From NCBI GenBank assembly GCA_017537365.1, contig JAFYKZ010000006.1, positions 1-39,537 of the forward strand: a stretch of DNA of 39,537 nt. Reading direction: 5' to 3'. Made by a program: the position numbers and the translations under genes. Positions 1 to 6,703 of this stretch are shown piece by piece. Under the pieces are notes generated by a model. The model was not told where the DNA came from, made no database searches, and saw nothing but the letters and a program-made list of their open reading frames with translations. Origin of the DNA: Clostridia bacterium. Its GTDB lineage: Bacteria; Bacillota; Clostridia; Oscillospirales; Acutalibacteraceae. Every line of letters starts with the position of its first letter. The first letter of the stretch is position 1.

Positions 1-15
1 TATAATTGGAAATAT

Positions 16-42
16 AACACAAGGGGACGGTTCTATTGTGTT
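16..42. repeat. REP-like inverted repeat upstream of RAYT
   Basis: AACACAA (16-22) and TTGTGTT (36-42) form a perfect 7-bp inverted repeat around a GGGGACGG-type loop. G-rich imperfect palindromes of this kind commonly flank RAYT transposases and are thought to be their substrates. A degenerate relative lies at 1182-1195. Confidence 0.55.
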
Positions 43-69
43 GACATAGCACGGTGTTTGGTTTATAAT
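41..69 (+). promoter_or_regulatory. Consensus sigma-A promoter for the RAYT gene
   Basis: TTGACA (41-46), 17-bp spacer, TATAAT (64-69). Both hexamers match the consensus exactly. The -35 box touches the right arm of the REP-like inverted repeat, so transposase binding to the repeat could repress its own gene (inference). Confidence 0.75.
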
Positions 70-86
70 AATTTTGGGTGATTATT

Positions 87-830
87 ATGCCAAGACAAGC
101 GAGAAGAAAGAGCGAAAGCGGTATATACCATATAATGCTTCGCGGAATCAATAGACAAGTGATTTTTGAAGACGATGAAGACAGTTTAAAGTTTTTAGAA
201 ACACTGAAAAATTATAAGGCAATAAGCGGGTATAAAATATTCGCTTATTGCCTTATGTCTAACCATATTCATTTGCTTTTAAAGGTTGAAAAAGAGGATA
301 TAGATTTAATAGTTAAGCGTATAGCAAGTAGCTATGTTTATTGGTATAATTGGAAATATAAACGAAATGGACATTTATTCCAAGACCGCTTTAAGAGTGA
401 GCCTGTTGAAGATGAGATTTATTTTTTAACAGTTTTGCGATATATACATCAAAATCCGATTAAAGCGGGACTTTCAAAGGCAATTGACGGATATAAATTT
501 AGTAGCTATAATGAATATGTTAAGACCACTGTAATGGTAGATACGGATTTTTGTTTTGGTATTATCAATAAGGAACAATTTATTGATTTTCATTTAGAAA
601 ACAACGATGATGTTTGCTTGGAAATCGAAGATGATAATTTTAGATTGACTGATGATGAAGCTAAGGAAATTATTCGTAAAATTTCTAAATGTAGAACTAT
701 CACCAATTTTCAAAATTTATCCATCGATAAAAGAGATAAGTACTTAAAAGTTTTACGTAATCAGGGGTTGTCTATAAGACAGATTTCCAGACTAACAGGG
801 GTAAGTTTTAATGTTGTTAGGAAATTTTAG
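87..830 (+). CDS. REP-associated tyrosine transposase (RAYT, Y1/IS200-like)
   Basis: A single-strand DNA transposase of the HUH superfamily that acts on REP-type hairpins. The N-terminus reads SGIYHIMLRGINRQ, typical of RAYTs. The metal-binding HUH motif is in SNHIHLLLK, followed by the conserved stretch HLFQDRFKSE and the segment RYIHQNPIKAGL. The C-terminus ends in a helix-turn-helix-like piece (LSIRQISRLTGVSF). ATG at 87 is preferred to GTG at 78 because GGGTG lies at proper distance and MPRQAR is the usual family start. Its length (247 aa) is normal, so it looks intact. It stands alone and is followed by its own terminator. Confidence 0.88.
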   Translation: MPRQARRKSESGIYHIMLRGINRQVIFEDDEDSLKFLETLKNYKAISGYKIFAYCLMSNHIHLLLKVEKEDIDLIVKRIASSYVYWYNWKYKRNGHLFQDRFKSEPVEDEIYFLTVLRYIHQNPIKAGLSKAIDGYKFSSYNEYVKTTVMVDTDFCFGIINKEQFIDFHLENNDDVCLEIEDDNFRLTDDEAKEIIRKISKCRTITNFQNLSIDKRDKYLKVLRNQGLSIRQISRLTGVSFNVVRKF

Positions 831-869
831 ATTATAAAAAATTTTGTTTCATTTTAAAAAATATTTAAA

Positions 870-897
870 GTCGTTACATTTTGTAACGGCTTTTTTT
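870..897 (+). terminator. Rho-independent terminator after RAYT
   Basis: Nine-base-pair stem GTCGTTACA / TGTAACGGC (one G-T wobble) with a 3-nt loop, followed by seven T residues. Confidence 0.85.
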
Positions 898-907
898 ATA
901 AATAACA

Positions 908-940
908 TGTCTCCTGTTTTTTTGTTGGGATTGTTATATA
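908..940 (+). promoter_or_regulatory. Candidate ECF sigma promoter P1
   Basis: TGTCTCCTG (908-916) and ATTGTTATATA (930-940). The TGT-to-TTGTT start distance is 23 nt, identical in three sites of this window (P2 at 2128, P3 at 3999 on minus). Lies 46 nt upstream of the small gene at 986. It resembles neither sigma-A box. See the regulon finding. Confidence 0.6.
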
Positions 941-985
941 TTTAGAGAAAAATAGAAATCGTTAAAATGAAAAGGATGAGTGAAA

Positions 986-1174
986 ATGTATATAGCTTGG
1001 TATTATCATGATTTTAGTAGTGGATATTATTATTATACGGAATCGTATACTATGTCTGTTACGGAGTTTGCAGAAAAAGTATCAAAAATTTTAGGACGAA
1101 CTATAACGGCAGCTGATACATCTGCTGCAAGCAGAAAAGATGATTTAAAAAAACCTAATTTAATACATATATAG
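986..1174 (+). CDS. Unknown 62-aa protein, ECF-promoter-linked
   Basis: Small cytosolic protein; no membrane segment or signal peptide is visible. The N-terminal third is rich in Tyr/Ser (HDFSSGYYYYTES), the middle has a likely helix (VTEFAEKVSKILG), and the tail is basic. I do not recognise a family. ATG at 986 is chosen because AAGGATG lies about nine bases upstream; GTG at 980 would be too close to that site. The gene follows the candidate ECF promoter P1, so it is a likely member of the regulon of the sigma factor encoded at 3329-3937. No clear U-tailed terminator separates it from the FRG gene at 1270, so the two may be cotranscribed. Confidence 0.6.
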   Translation: MYIAWYYHDFSSGYYYYTESYTMSVTEFAEKVSKILGRTITAADTSAASRKDDLKKPNLIHI

Positions 1175-1180
1175 CAAAGT

Positions 1181-1237
1181 CAGGGGATGGTTTTATGTTT
1201 TAACTAATTTGGAGGCTTTTCTGCCAACCTCCCCCTG
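1181..1237. repeat. Degenerate REP-like palindrome
   Basis: AGGGGATGGTTTTA (1182-1195) matches the loop/arm of the RAYT-flanking repeat (22-35) at 12 of 14 positions; both differences are C-to-T. CAGGGG (1181-1186) can pair with CCCCTG (1232-1237), and GGAGG (1211-1215) with CCTCC (1228-1232). It may also act as a weak terminator or RNA structure between the 986 and 1270 genes. Confidence 0.4.
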
Positions 1238-1269
1238 TCCTTACAATAAAAAAACAGAAAGGTAATATT

Positions 1270-2019
1270 ATGAGAATAGAAACAATAAACACAATTGACG
1301 AATTATTGAATTTTATTACGGAGTTAAGCTTAAAGCATGGTCAAAGATTATGGTTTCGTGGTGTTGCCAATAAGGAATGGGATTTAATTCCATCTATTCA
1401 GAGGTCTTCCGATAGGATGGCTTCAGAAAGGTTTATTACAAATGATTTTTACATAAAAGCTAAACAAGTTATGAAGTATGCTCCAGACAAGAAAAATTAC
1501 TCTGCTTGGATGTCAATTATGCAACATTTTGGATTACCTACTAGATTATTAGATTGGAGTAGTTCTCCTTTAGTTGCAACTTTTTTTGCAGTAGAAGAAT
1601 ATAAGAAATATCCACAAGCCGATGCGTGTGTGTGGGTATTAGCTCCCGGTTTACTAAATAAAGCGGAGGGATTTGGTGACTGCATTTATCCTGTAGATGC
1701 AGTCACGGCTCAAAATATGCTTTTGCCAGCATTTAAAGAGCGTGGGCAAGTTATAGAATTAGAGGATAAAATTCTCGCTTGCCATTCAACAGAAAATAAC
1801 CTTAGAATGTATTCTCAGCAAGCCAATTTTACAATTCACAATTCTCAAAAAAGATTGACAAGTATATGTGATTCGGATACTTTATATAAAATCATTATAC
1901 CGTCTAAGGAAAGAGGTCGTTTATTATATAATTTAGAGATATTTGGAATAACAGAAAGTTTTATTTATCCTGATCTTGATCATATTTCTAATGATTTAAA
2001 ACGTGCATATCGTATTTGA
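1270..2019 (+). CDS. FRG-domain protein
   Basis: FRG domain over most of its length: LWFRGVANKEWDLIPSIQR (residues ~27-45) carries the name-giving F-R-G motif, followed by MQHFGLPTRLLDWSSSPLVA (~84-103) and FFAVEEY, the other family hallmark. The biochemical role of FRG proteins is not firmly established; they occur widely in mobile and defence-related regions. The sequence has no signal peptide or membrane segment. ATG at 1270 has AGAAAGG about eight bases upstream. It lies downstream of the ECF promoter P1 and the 986 gene and may belong to that transcript. A strong terminator follows. Confidence 0.85.
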   Translation: MRIETINTIDELLNFITELSLKHGQRLWFRGVANKEWDLIPSIQRSSDRMASERFITNDFYIKAKQVMKYAPDKKNYSAWMSIMQHFGLPTRLLDWSSSPLVATFFAVEEYKKYPQADACVWVLAPGLLNKAEGFGDCIYPVDAVTAQNMLLPAFKERGQVIELEDKILACHSTENNLRMYSQQANFTIHNSQKRLTSICDSDTLYKIIIPSKERGRLLYNLEIFGITESFIYPDLDHISNDLKRAYRI

Positions 2020-2074
2020 TATAACGAATTAATAAATATTAGGCTTTAAATACACTAACGGCGAATTTAAATTG

Positions 2075-2119
2075 TTTTAACCCTGATACGGATATCTGTA
2101 TCAGGGTTAAAATTTTTTT
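2075..2119 (+). terminator. Rho-independent terminator after FRG gene
   Basis: Long perfect stem TTTTAACCCTGATAC (2075-2089) / GTATCAGGGTTAAAA (2098-2112) followed by a T run. Confidence 0.9.
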
Positions 2120-2127
2120 AAAAAACT

Positions 2128-2160
2128 TGTCCTCTATTTATATATTATCGTTGTTATATA
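2128..2160 (+). promoter_or_regulatory. Candidate ECF sigma promoter P2
   Basis: TGTCCTCTA (2128-2136) and GTTGTTATATA (2150-2160), same 23-nt spacing as P1 and P3. The 17-mer TTGTTATATATTTAGAG (2151-2167) is identical to 931-947 in P1. It lies 59 nt upstream of the secreted-protein start. Confidence 0.65.
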
Positions 2161-2218
2161 TTTAGAGGAATTGTAGAAACCAATTCTTTCTAAGTATATA
2201 ATGAAAGGAGTTGAAAAA

Positions 2219-2662
2219 ATGAATAAGTTTATAAAAAGAATTCTATCTGTTGTTTTAGTTTTATGTATGGCAATGATTCCTGTATATTCTGCATCAGCAG
2301 CTACACCTGATGAGGTTATGCCTTGTTATAATAACACAGCTTCTACTACTACGACCATGAATATTAACAGTAGCGGTAAAATGACTATTACTTATAAATA
2401 TGCGGGATATTCTTCTATAACAACAAAAGCTGTTATAACAACATACATTGAAAAGAAAACCTTGGGTTTGTTCTGGAGCCGTGTAGATATAGGACAACCT
2501 GACGACCAATGGGTAGATACTGTGTATGATTACAGATATTCAGCTACAAGAACAGGTCAGTTGCCGTCTTCTGGTACATACCGAGTAACTGTTGTTTATA
2601 AAATATACGGTTCGGGCGGTTCAGCTGATGTAATTGAATATCAAGCACAAGATTCTTATTAA
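2219..2662 (+). CDS. Small secreted beta-rich protein
   Basis: 147 aa with a clear Sec signal peptide: basic start MNKFIKR, hydrophobic core ILSVVLVLCMAMIPV, and a likely cut after ASAA (residue ~28). The mature part is rich in Ser/Thr/Tyr and alternating hydrophobics, ending in SSGTYRVTVVYKIYGSGG, which suggests a compact beta-sandwich-like fold. It resembles small exported Firmicute proteins of unknown role. ATG at 2219 is chosen over 2201 because AAAGGAG sits directly upstream of it. It is transcribed from candidate ECF promoter P2, suggesting export under envelope stress (inference). A hairpin at 2668 separates it from the convergent anti-sigma gene. Confidence 0.75.
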   Translation: MNKFIKRILSVVLVLCMAMIPVYSASAATPDEVMPCYNNTASTTTTMNINSSGKMTITYKYAGYSSITTKAVITTYIEKKTLGLFWSRVDIGQPDDQWVDTVYDYRYSATRTGQLPSSGTYRVTVVYKIYGSGGSADVIEYQAQDSY

Positions 2663-2667
2663 TGAAA

Positions 2668-2695
2668 ATATGGGGTGTTTTTAAATGCCCCATAT
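2668..2695. terminator. Bidirectional hairpin between convergent genes
   Basis: ATATGGGG (2668-2675) / CCCCATAT (2688-2695), perfect 8-bp stem. T-tracts are weak on both sides, but its place between converging genes supports a terminator. Confidence 0.55.
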
Positions 2696-2700
2696 GGCCT

Positions 2701-3366
2701 TTATTCTATTGATTTAATTATTTCTTTAATAGTATCCATAGTGATATTTCCATAACAAGTAAGTTCAAAGCTATATTCGTCTTTTATCCACATAGCTTGT
2801 TTTGTATCATTTGCTTCATAAATATAAATTATATTGCCGTTTATTTCCTCAGTATGAACGGCGTCTCTTTCAATATCTAAGGTATGTTTAGTATTATTTG
2901 TAACCAATTGAGTGAAGTCTATAATGTTTTCGTGTTGGTCTTCATAAACGGTTATAATAGAACTCTCACTTATAATTTTACTTGTTTGCTCAAAGCCTTC
3001 AGGAAGTTTTTTAATTGAATATACTTTTAAAATTTCTTTTGAAACATCCCCATCAAAATAATAGCTTGCAAAGGTTTCATAAACCTCAGTTATAAACTTA
3101 ATAATTGGTTCCCGAATAGCTTTAACGCTAAAAGCAGTTGTAAACATAGCGAATATTACAACAAGCGCTATTGCGACTCGCTTGGAGGCTGTGTTTATAA
3201 AATTCCAATAGGCTTTTCTTTGCACTTTAATAAGCTTTTCCATTTTTTTATTAAAATTCTCTGAAAAAGTGTAAGCTATGCTTTTTTCGTCACAAGGTAT
3301 ATGAGAAAATTCCAAAGAAACCACTTCTCTAAAAGCTTTTTTTAATTCGGATTTGCTTATCGGCAT
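2701..3366 (-). CDS. Anti-sigma factor, single-pass membrane protein with DUF4367-like domain
   Basis: Likely partner that holds the ECF sigma factor at the membrane. The N-terminal ~60 residues are charged and cytosolic (MPISKSELKKAFREV), a membrane helix follows (RVAIALVVIFAMFTTAFSV), and the outer part looks like DUF4367: KLPEGFE, repeated beta-strand pattern, a late Trp (AMWIKDEYSFEL) and a final helix ITMDTIKEIIKSIE. The gene starts within the end of the sigma gene (about 38-nt overlap), so the pair is translationally coupled. GGAG lies nine bases before ATG 3366; ATG 3372 is an alternative. Cotranscription with the sigma gene from P3 would give negative feedback. Confidence 0.8.
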   Translation of the reverse strand: MPISKSELKKAFREVVSLEFSHIPCDEKSIAYTFSENFNKKMEKLIKVQRKAYWNFINTASKRVAIALVVIFAMFTTAFSVKAIREPIIKFITEVYETFASYYFDGDVSKEILKVYSIKKLPEGFEQTSKIISESSIITVYEDQHENIIDFTQLVTNNTKHTLDIERDAVHTEEINGNIIYIYEANDTKQAMWIKDEYSFELTCYGNITMDTIKEIIKSIE

Positions 3367-3937
3367 TTTCATTATCTCCATTTATTTCAAGGATTTTTAA
3401 AAGTGTTTTTTTGCCGCGAACCAATTGCTTTTTAGTTGTTGGTATAGATTGATTAAGCAATTTTGCTGTTTCAGAAACAGTTAGGTCAAGGACTAAGTGA
3501 TAGTATAAGACATCTCGATATTTGTCATTCAAAGATTTAATTGCTTCAACAATTTTATCATACTCAATTTTATTGCATAGTGTTTCAAGAAAACTATCGT
3601 CTGAAATATTTTCAATTCCTGAAATATCATATTCCACTATGGTATCGAGGGAGACATTATCTTTCTTTTTTGACTTTATCATATTTAAAGCGGTGTTTTT
3701 AGTTGCTTTAAGCAAATAGTTTCTTAAATCGGTATCAGATTTTATATTGCTCACAACATCCCAATTTTTTTGAGCAATACGAAGAAAAACTGTACTCACA
3801 GCATCTTCGGAATCGTTCATATTCTTTAAAATACTTTCGGCCATTAATAGCATTTGTTTTCTATAAGAATAATAAATATCTTCAAATAATTGTTTATCAT
3901 TTTCATCATCTAAATAGGCTAAATACAGAGCCAGCAT
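3329..3937 (-). CDS. ECF-type RNA polymerase sigma factor
   Basis: 202 aa, two-domain sigma-70 of the ECF type. Region 2: LFEDIYYSYRKQMLLMAES and the conserved DSEDAVSTVFLRIAQK, then LRNYLLKATKNTALNMIKS. Region 4: IKSLNDKYRDVLYYHLVLDL and helix-turn-helix LTVSETAKLLNQSIPTTKKQ, which would read the -35 box. ATG 3937 is chosen because AAGGGG lies upstream and because the ORF extension up to 4000 would overlap the candidate promoter P3. The same promoter pattern occurs at P1 and P2, so the factor probably controls itself, the 986 gene, possibly the FRG gene, and the secreted protein at 2219. Confidence 0.87.
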   Translation of the reverse strand: MLALYLAYLDDENDKQLFEDIYYSYRKQMLLMAESILKNMNDSEDAVSTVFLRIAQKNWDVVSNIKSDTDLRNYLLKATKNTALNMIKSKKKDNVSLDTIVEYDISGIENISDDSFLETLCNKIEYDKIVEAIKSLNDKYRDVLYYHLVLDLTVSETAKLLNQSIPTTKKQLVRGKKTLLKILEINGDNENADKQIRIKKSF

Positions 3938-3966
3938 TTTTAAATTCCCCTTAAAACCCCACCGTA

Positions 3967-3999
3967 TATACAACAACTGAAAAAGAAAAGTAGGGTACA
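3967..3999 (-). promoter_or_regulatory. Candidate autoregulatory ECF promoter P3
   Basis: On the minus strand TGTACCCTA (3999-3991) and GTTGTTGTATA (3977-3967). The TGT-to-TTGTT distance is again 23 nt. It lies ~30 nt upstream of the sigma start codon, giving a short leader. Confidence 0.62.
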
Positions 4000-4076
4000 A
4001 TTTTTATTACTTTTTAAATTATACCATAATTTAACATATTTACAAGTTATAATATTATTTGTTAGGAAGTGAAAAA

Positions 4077-4754
4077 ATGGAAGCGTTACAAGCAAAAAGA
4101 TCTTTACTAAATGCGGATGTTACTTATTTATATCATGCAAATACTGTGGTAACTGCTCTTTCGTTTATTAAAAAAGGCGGATTATTATCACGTCAAACTG
4201 CTGATTATTACGGTATGCCTCAAACTCCTCAAGGTTCTGACGAAATTGACAAGAAGTTCAATGTATACAACGATATATTTTTTGATTCGGTAGATATTCA
4301 TGCCAGAGCAAAACAACCAAACGATTACGGTCCAGTTATGTTTGTATATTCTATCGATGTTTTAGATTCTCTAACCCAATTTGATATTGGTATTACAAAA
4401 GATAATCCTATTTATTGGAGAGACGGTATAACCGATAACGAAAAGTATTTCGTAAATCATATTGAAATGCTTATTTTGTTTAATAAAGGTGATTTTAACA
4501 AACATATTACTATAAGAGATATTAGTGTTCCGTTACCGTTCGATTATTTAGAAGAAATCGTAATTGAAAATCCGGGTGAAGTGCATAGAGATTTACTCGA
4601 AAAAGCAAAATACGAAATTGAAAACGCTTTATATTCAACTGGATGGAATGTTCCTGTTAGGGTTAGAAGTTGCCCGTCAGAGTGTAAGTGTTTTAGTCAA
4701 TATACAGAATTTAATCGGCATTATGCTTATCACAGATTTAAAACCGAATTATAA
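4077..4754 (+). CDS. Possible DarT-like ADP-ribosyltransferase-fold protein
   Basis: 225 aa, not firmly recognised. The opening YLYHANTVVTALSFIKKGG resembles the 'YHxT..NL..IL..G' start of DarT-type DNA ADP-ribosyltransferases. The middle has PVMFVYSIDVL, and a later NHIEMLILFNK places a Glu where DarT has its catalytic Glu; LEEIVIENP then resembles the strand that follows. These are eye-level matches only. No signal peptide or membrane segment is seen. ATG 4077 is preferred to TTG 4059 because AGGAAG lies seven bases upstream. The gene at 4773 follows by 18 nt and could be its partner, but it is not a DarG-type macrodomain. Confidence 0.5.
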   Translation: MEALQAKRSLLNADVTYLYHANTVVTALSFIKKGGLLSRQTADYYGMPQTPQGSDEIDKKFNVYNDIFFDSVDIHARAKQPNDYGPVMFVYSIDVLDSLTQFDIGITKDNPIYWRDGITDNEKYFVNHIEMLILFNKGDFNKHITIRDISVPLPFDYLEEIVIENPGEVHRDLLEKAKYEIENALYSTGWNVPVRVRSCPSECKCFSQYTEFNRHYAYHRFKTEL

Positions 4755-4772
4755 AAATAAAGGAGTGTTTTC

Positions 4773-5150
4773 ATGAAATTTGCCTATGAATTAGAAAAAT
4801 TATGTAAAGTGTGTATGAATCACTTTGAAGAATTATGCGAAAAGGGAAAAGATAAAATCTATGTGTTTTCAATTGAACTAGATTCTCAAAGTATTTGGGG
4901 TGGTAATGGAGATAGAGATACAGATAAATTTTTTTATATAACTCCAAATGGGTGGAGAGAAGAGACAATTACAAAAGAATATGGTATGTATCAAAAAGGA
5001 AATGGAATTATTGCCCAAGATTTTTGTTGCACGACAAGTAAATCTATTGAAAATGATATTAATGGTGATAAGTCTAAAAGGTTTAACATTGAGCAGTTAT
5101 TTAAATTTTATGATAAAATACAAAAAAGATTTCCTGATGAATTTATATAG
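4773..5150 (+). CDS. Unknown 125-aa protein paired with the 4077 gene
   Basis: Small soluble protein with an N-terminal helix rich in Cys/Glu (LEKLCKVCMNHFEELCEKG), a strand-rich middle (KIYVFSIELDSQSIWGG; FFYITPNGW) and a C-terminal helix rich in aromatic/basic residues (IEQLFKFYDKIQKRFPDEF). I do not recognise the family. AAGGAG lies well placed before ATG 4773, and the gap to the preceding gene is only 18 nt, so the two are almost surely one transcript. An antitoxin or immunity role for the preceding gene is possible from layout only. Confidence 0.6.
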   Translation: MKFAYELEKLCKVCMNHFEELCEKGKDKIYVFSIELDSQSIWGGNGDRDTDKFFYITPNGWREETITKEYGMYQKGNGIIAQDFCCTTSKSIENDINGDKSKRFNIEQLFKFYDKIQKRFPDEFI

Positions 5151-5188
5151 ATTACATTCATTATGGATTTGGTTTTTGAAAATTAAGC

Positions 5189-5228
5189 AGCAAAAAGACC
5201 TATTTATTAATAAATAGGTCTTTTTGCT
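5189..5228. terminator. Perfect 40-bp palindrome, bidirectional terminator
   Basis: Twenty-base arm AGCAAAAAGACCTATTTATT followed at once by its exact complement, giving A-rich and T-rich edges on both strands. It ends both the plus-strand 4773 gene and the minus-strand recombinase gene. The last recombinase codons (A-K-R-P-I-Y-stop) lie inside it. Confidence 0.88.
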
Positions 5229-6703
5229 GGTGCACCGAGTGCACTGATATCCGAACCTAAAATGCCTGCTTCGTGGAGCTCAGCAAAGGTCATTTCCCGT
5301 GAGCAATCTTTGTAATTACAGCCAAAATAAATTCTTCCGTCATCCCAAAGAACGATTTTATTTATAAAGGTATCAATTAATCTTCTGCGGTGTTCAACCT
5401 TTTTGAAATTCAACTTGCGGAGTCTGTTAAAATAGGCTTCAATATCCTCGGCAGAAATTATCGGTTTTGTCATTTCCTCTTTTATTATTTGGATAGACAG
5501 TTCCGTTTTCTGTCGTTCTAAGTCTTTCATGCGCTGTTTTGTGGACGGAGTCAGAATTCCTTGTTGAATAGCATTAAGAAGATTCTCTATGCTTTTGAGA
5601 GTATCACCGTATTGCTTTTTCAGTAACGGCAATGTGGTGTTTGCTTGGTTTTGCACCTTGGTTGCTGTCTCACAGAGCATAGTCACCAAATCATCATCAA
5701 ATACGATTTTGCGAATGAATGCGATAGTTGCATCTTCAATCCATTCTTTTCTGACGGTTTTCTTATCGCAGCCTTTATGATTTTTAACGCTTACGCATTT
5801 ATAATAGCGGTGCACCTTTTTCTTCATGTGGCTTGTACCGCTTTCGCCAACCATAAGACATTGACACTTTCCGCAGAAAAGTTTAGTGGTAAGCAAATAT
5901 TCGTCTTCGGCTTTATGTTTAGCCGGAGCTTTTTTATTTACAACCATACGCTCTTGAACTCGGTCAAACAAGTCTTGTGGAACAATGGCGGGAATACCGC
6001 CCGGCTGAACAATATCGCGGTATTTGTATTCACCGATATATTTGCGGTTGTGTAACATACGTGTTACGCTGTTTATGCTGATTTTACCGCCACGCTTGGT
6101 ACGAATACCTTTGATATTTAGTTGGTCGGTTACTTCCTGCATACTTGCACCTTCGGCATAGGACTTAAAGGCTTGCAATACTGCAGGTGCAGTCAGCGGG
6201 TCAACTTGAAAGAACTGCTCAGAGTCAATAGTATAACCAATAGGAAGCGTACCACCGTTATATTTACATTTGAGTGCGTTTTCGGTAAGACCTCTAATAA
6301 CCTTCTCTGCAAGGTCGGCGGAGTAATATTCAGCCATGCCTTCGAGTAATGATTCAAGCAAGATACCTTCGGCTGTATTGGAAATAACTTCGGTTGCCGA
6401 TATTACCTTAACTCCGTTTTTACGCAGCATTGCTTTATAGTGTGCCGAGTCATAACGGTTACGAGCAAAGCGGTCAAGTTTCCATACAATGACAGTATCG
6501 AACAGACCGTTTGCACTATCCTTAATCATACGCTGAAAGTCGGGGCGATTATCGGTCTTTGCAGATAATGCACGGTCAATATAAGAACCAACAATTTGAA
6601 TGTCATTTTTCTGTGCAAATTCCTTACATTCACGCAACTGTCCTTCAATAGACTCTTCACGCTGATTTTCACTTGAATATCGCGCATAAATTACACCTGT
6701 CAT
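5207..6703 (-). CDS. Large serine recombinase (site-specific integrase)
   Basis: 498 aa. The catalytic resolvase domain opens with MTGVIYARYSSENQREES, with the nucleophilic Ser near residue 10, and carries VWKLDRFARNRYDSA. A recombinase domain follows (GYTIDSEQFFQVDP...MLHNRKYIGEYKY), then a zinc-ribbon (CGKCQC ... YYKCVSVKNHKGC) and a C-terminal coiled coil. This class integrates and excises elements such as Tn4451/TndX-type units. The start ATG overlaps the stop of the upstream 533-aa gene (ATGA), so it is the last gene of an excisionase-unknown-recombinase operon. It probably moved this element or part of it; att sites could not be fixed by eye. Confidence 0.93.
   Translation of the reverse strand: MTGVIYARYSSENQREESIEGQLRECKEFAQKNDIQIVGSYIDRALSAKTDNRPDFQRMIKDSANGLFDTVIVWKLDRFARNRYDSAHYKAMLRKNGVKVISATEVISNTAEGILLESLLEGMAEYYSADLAEKVIRGLTENALKCKYNGGTLPIGYTIDSEQFFQVDPLTAPAVLQAFKSYAEGASMQEVTDQLNIKGIRTKRGGKISINSVTRMLHNRKYIGEYKYRDIVQPGGIPAIVPQDLFDRVQERMVVNKKAPAKHKAEDEYLLTTKLFCGKCQCLMVGESGTSHMKKKVHRYYKCVSVKNHKGCDKKTVRKEWIEDATIAFIRKIVFDDDLVTMLCETATKVQNQANTTLPLLKKQYGDTLKSIENLLNAIQQGILTPSTKQRMKDLERQKTELSIQIIKEEMTKPIISAEDIEAYFNRLRKLNFKKVEHRRRLIDTFINKIVLWDDGRIYFGCNYKDCSREMTFAELHEAGILGSDISALGAPAKRPIY

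Noticed and set aside
3938-4000. N-terminal extension of the sigma factor up to 4000
   Set aside because: It would place the coding sequence across the candidate promoter P3 and lacks a ribosome site; ATG 3937 has AAGGGG.
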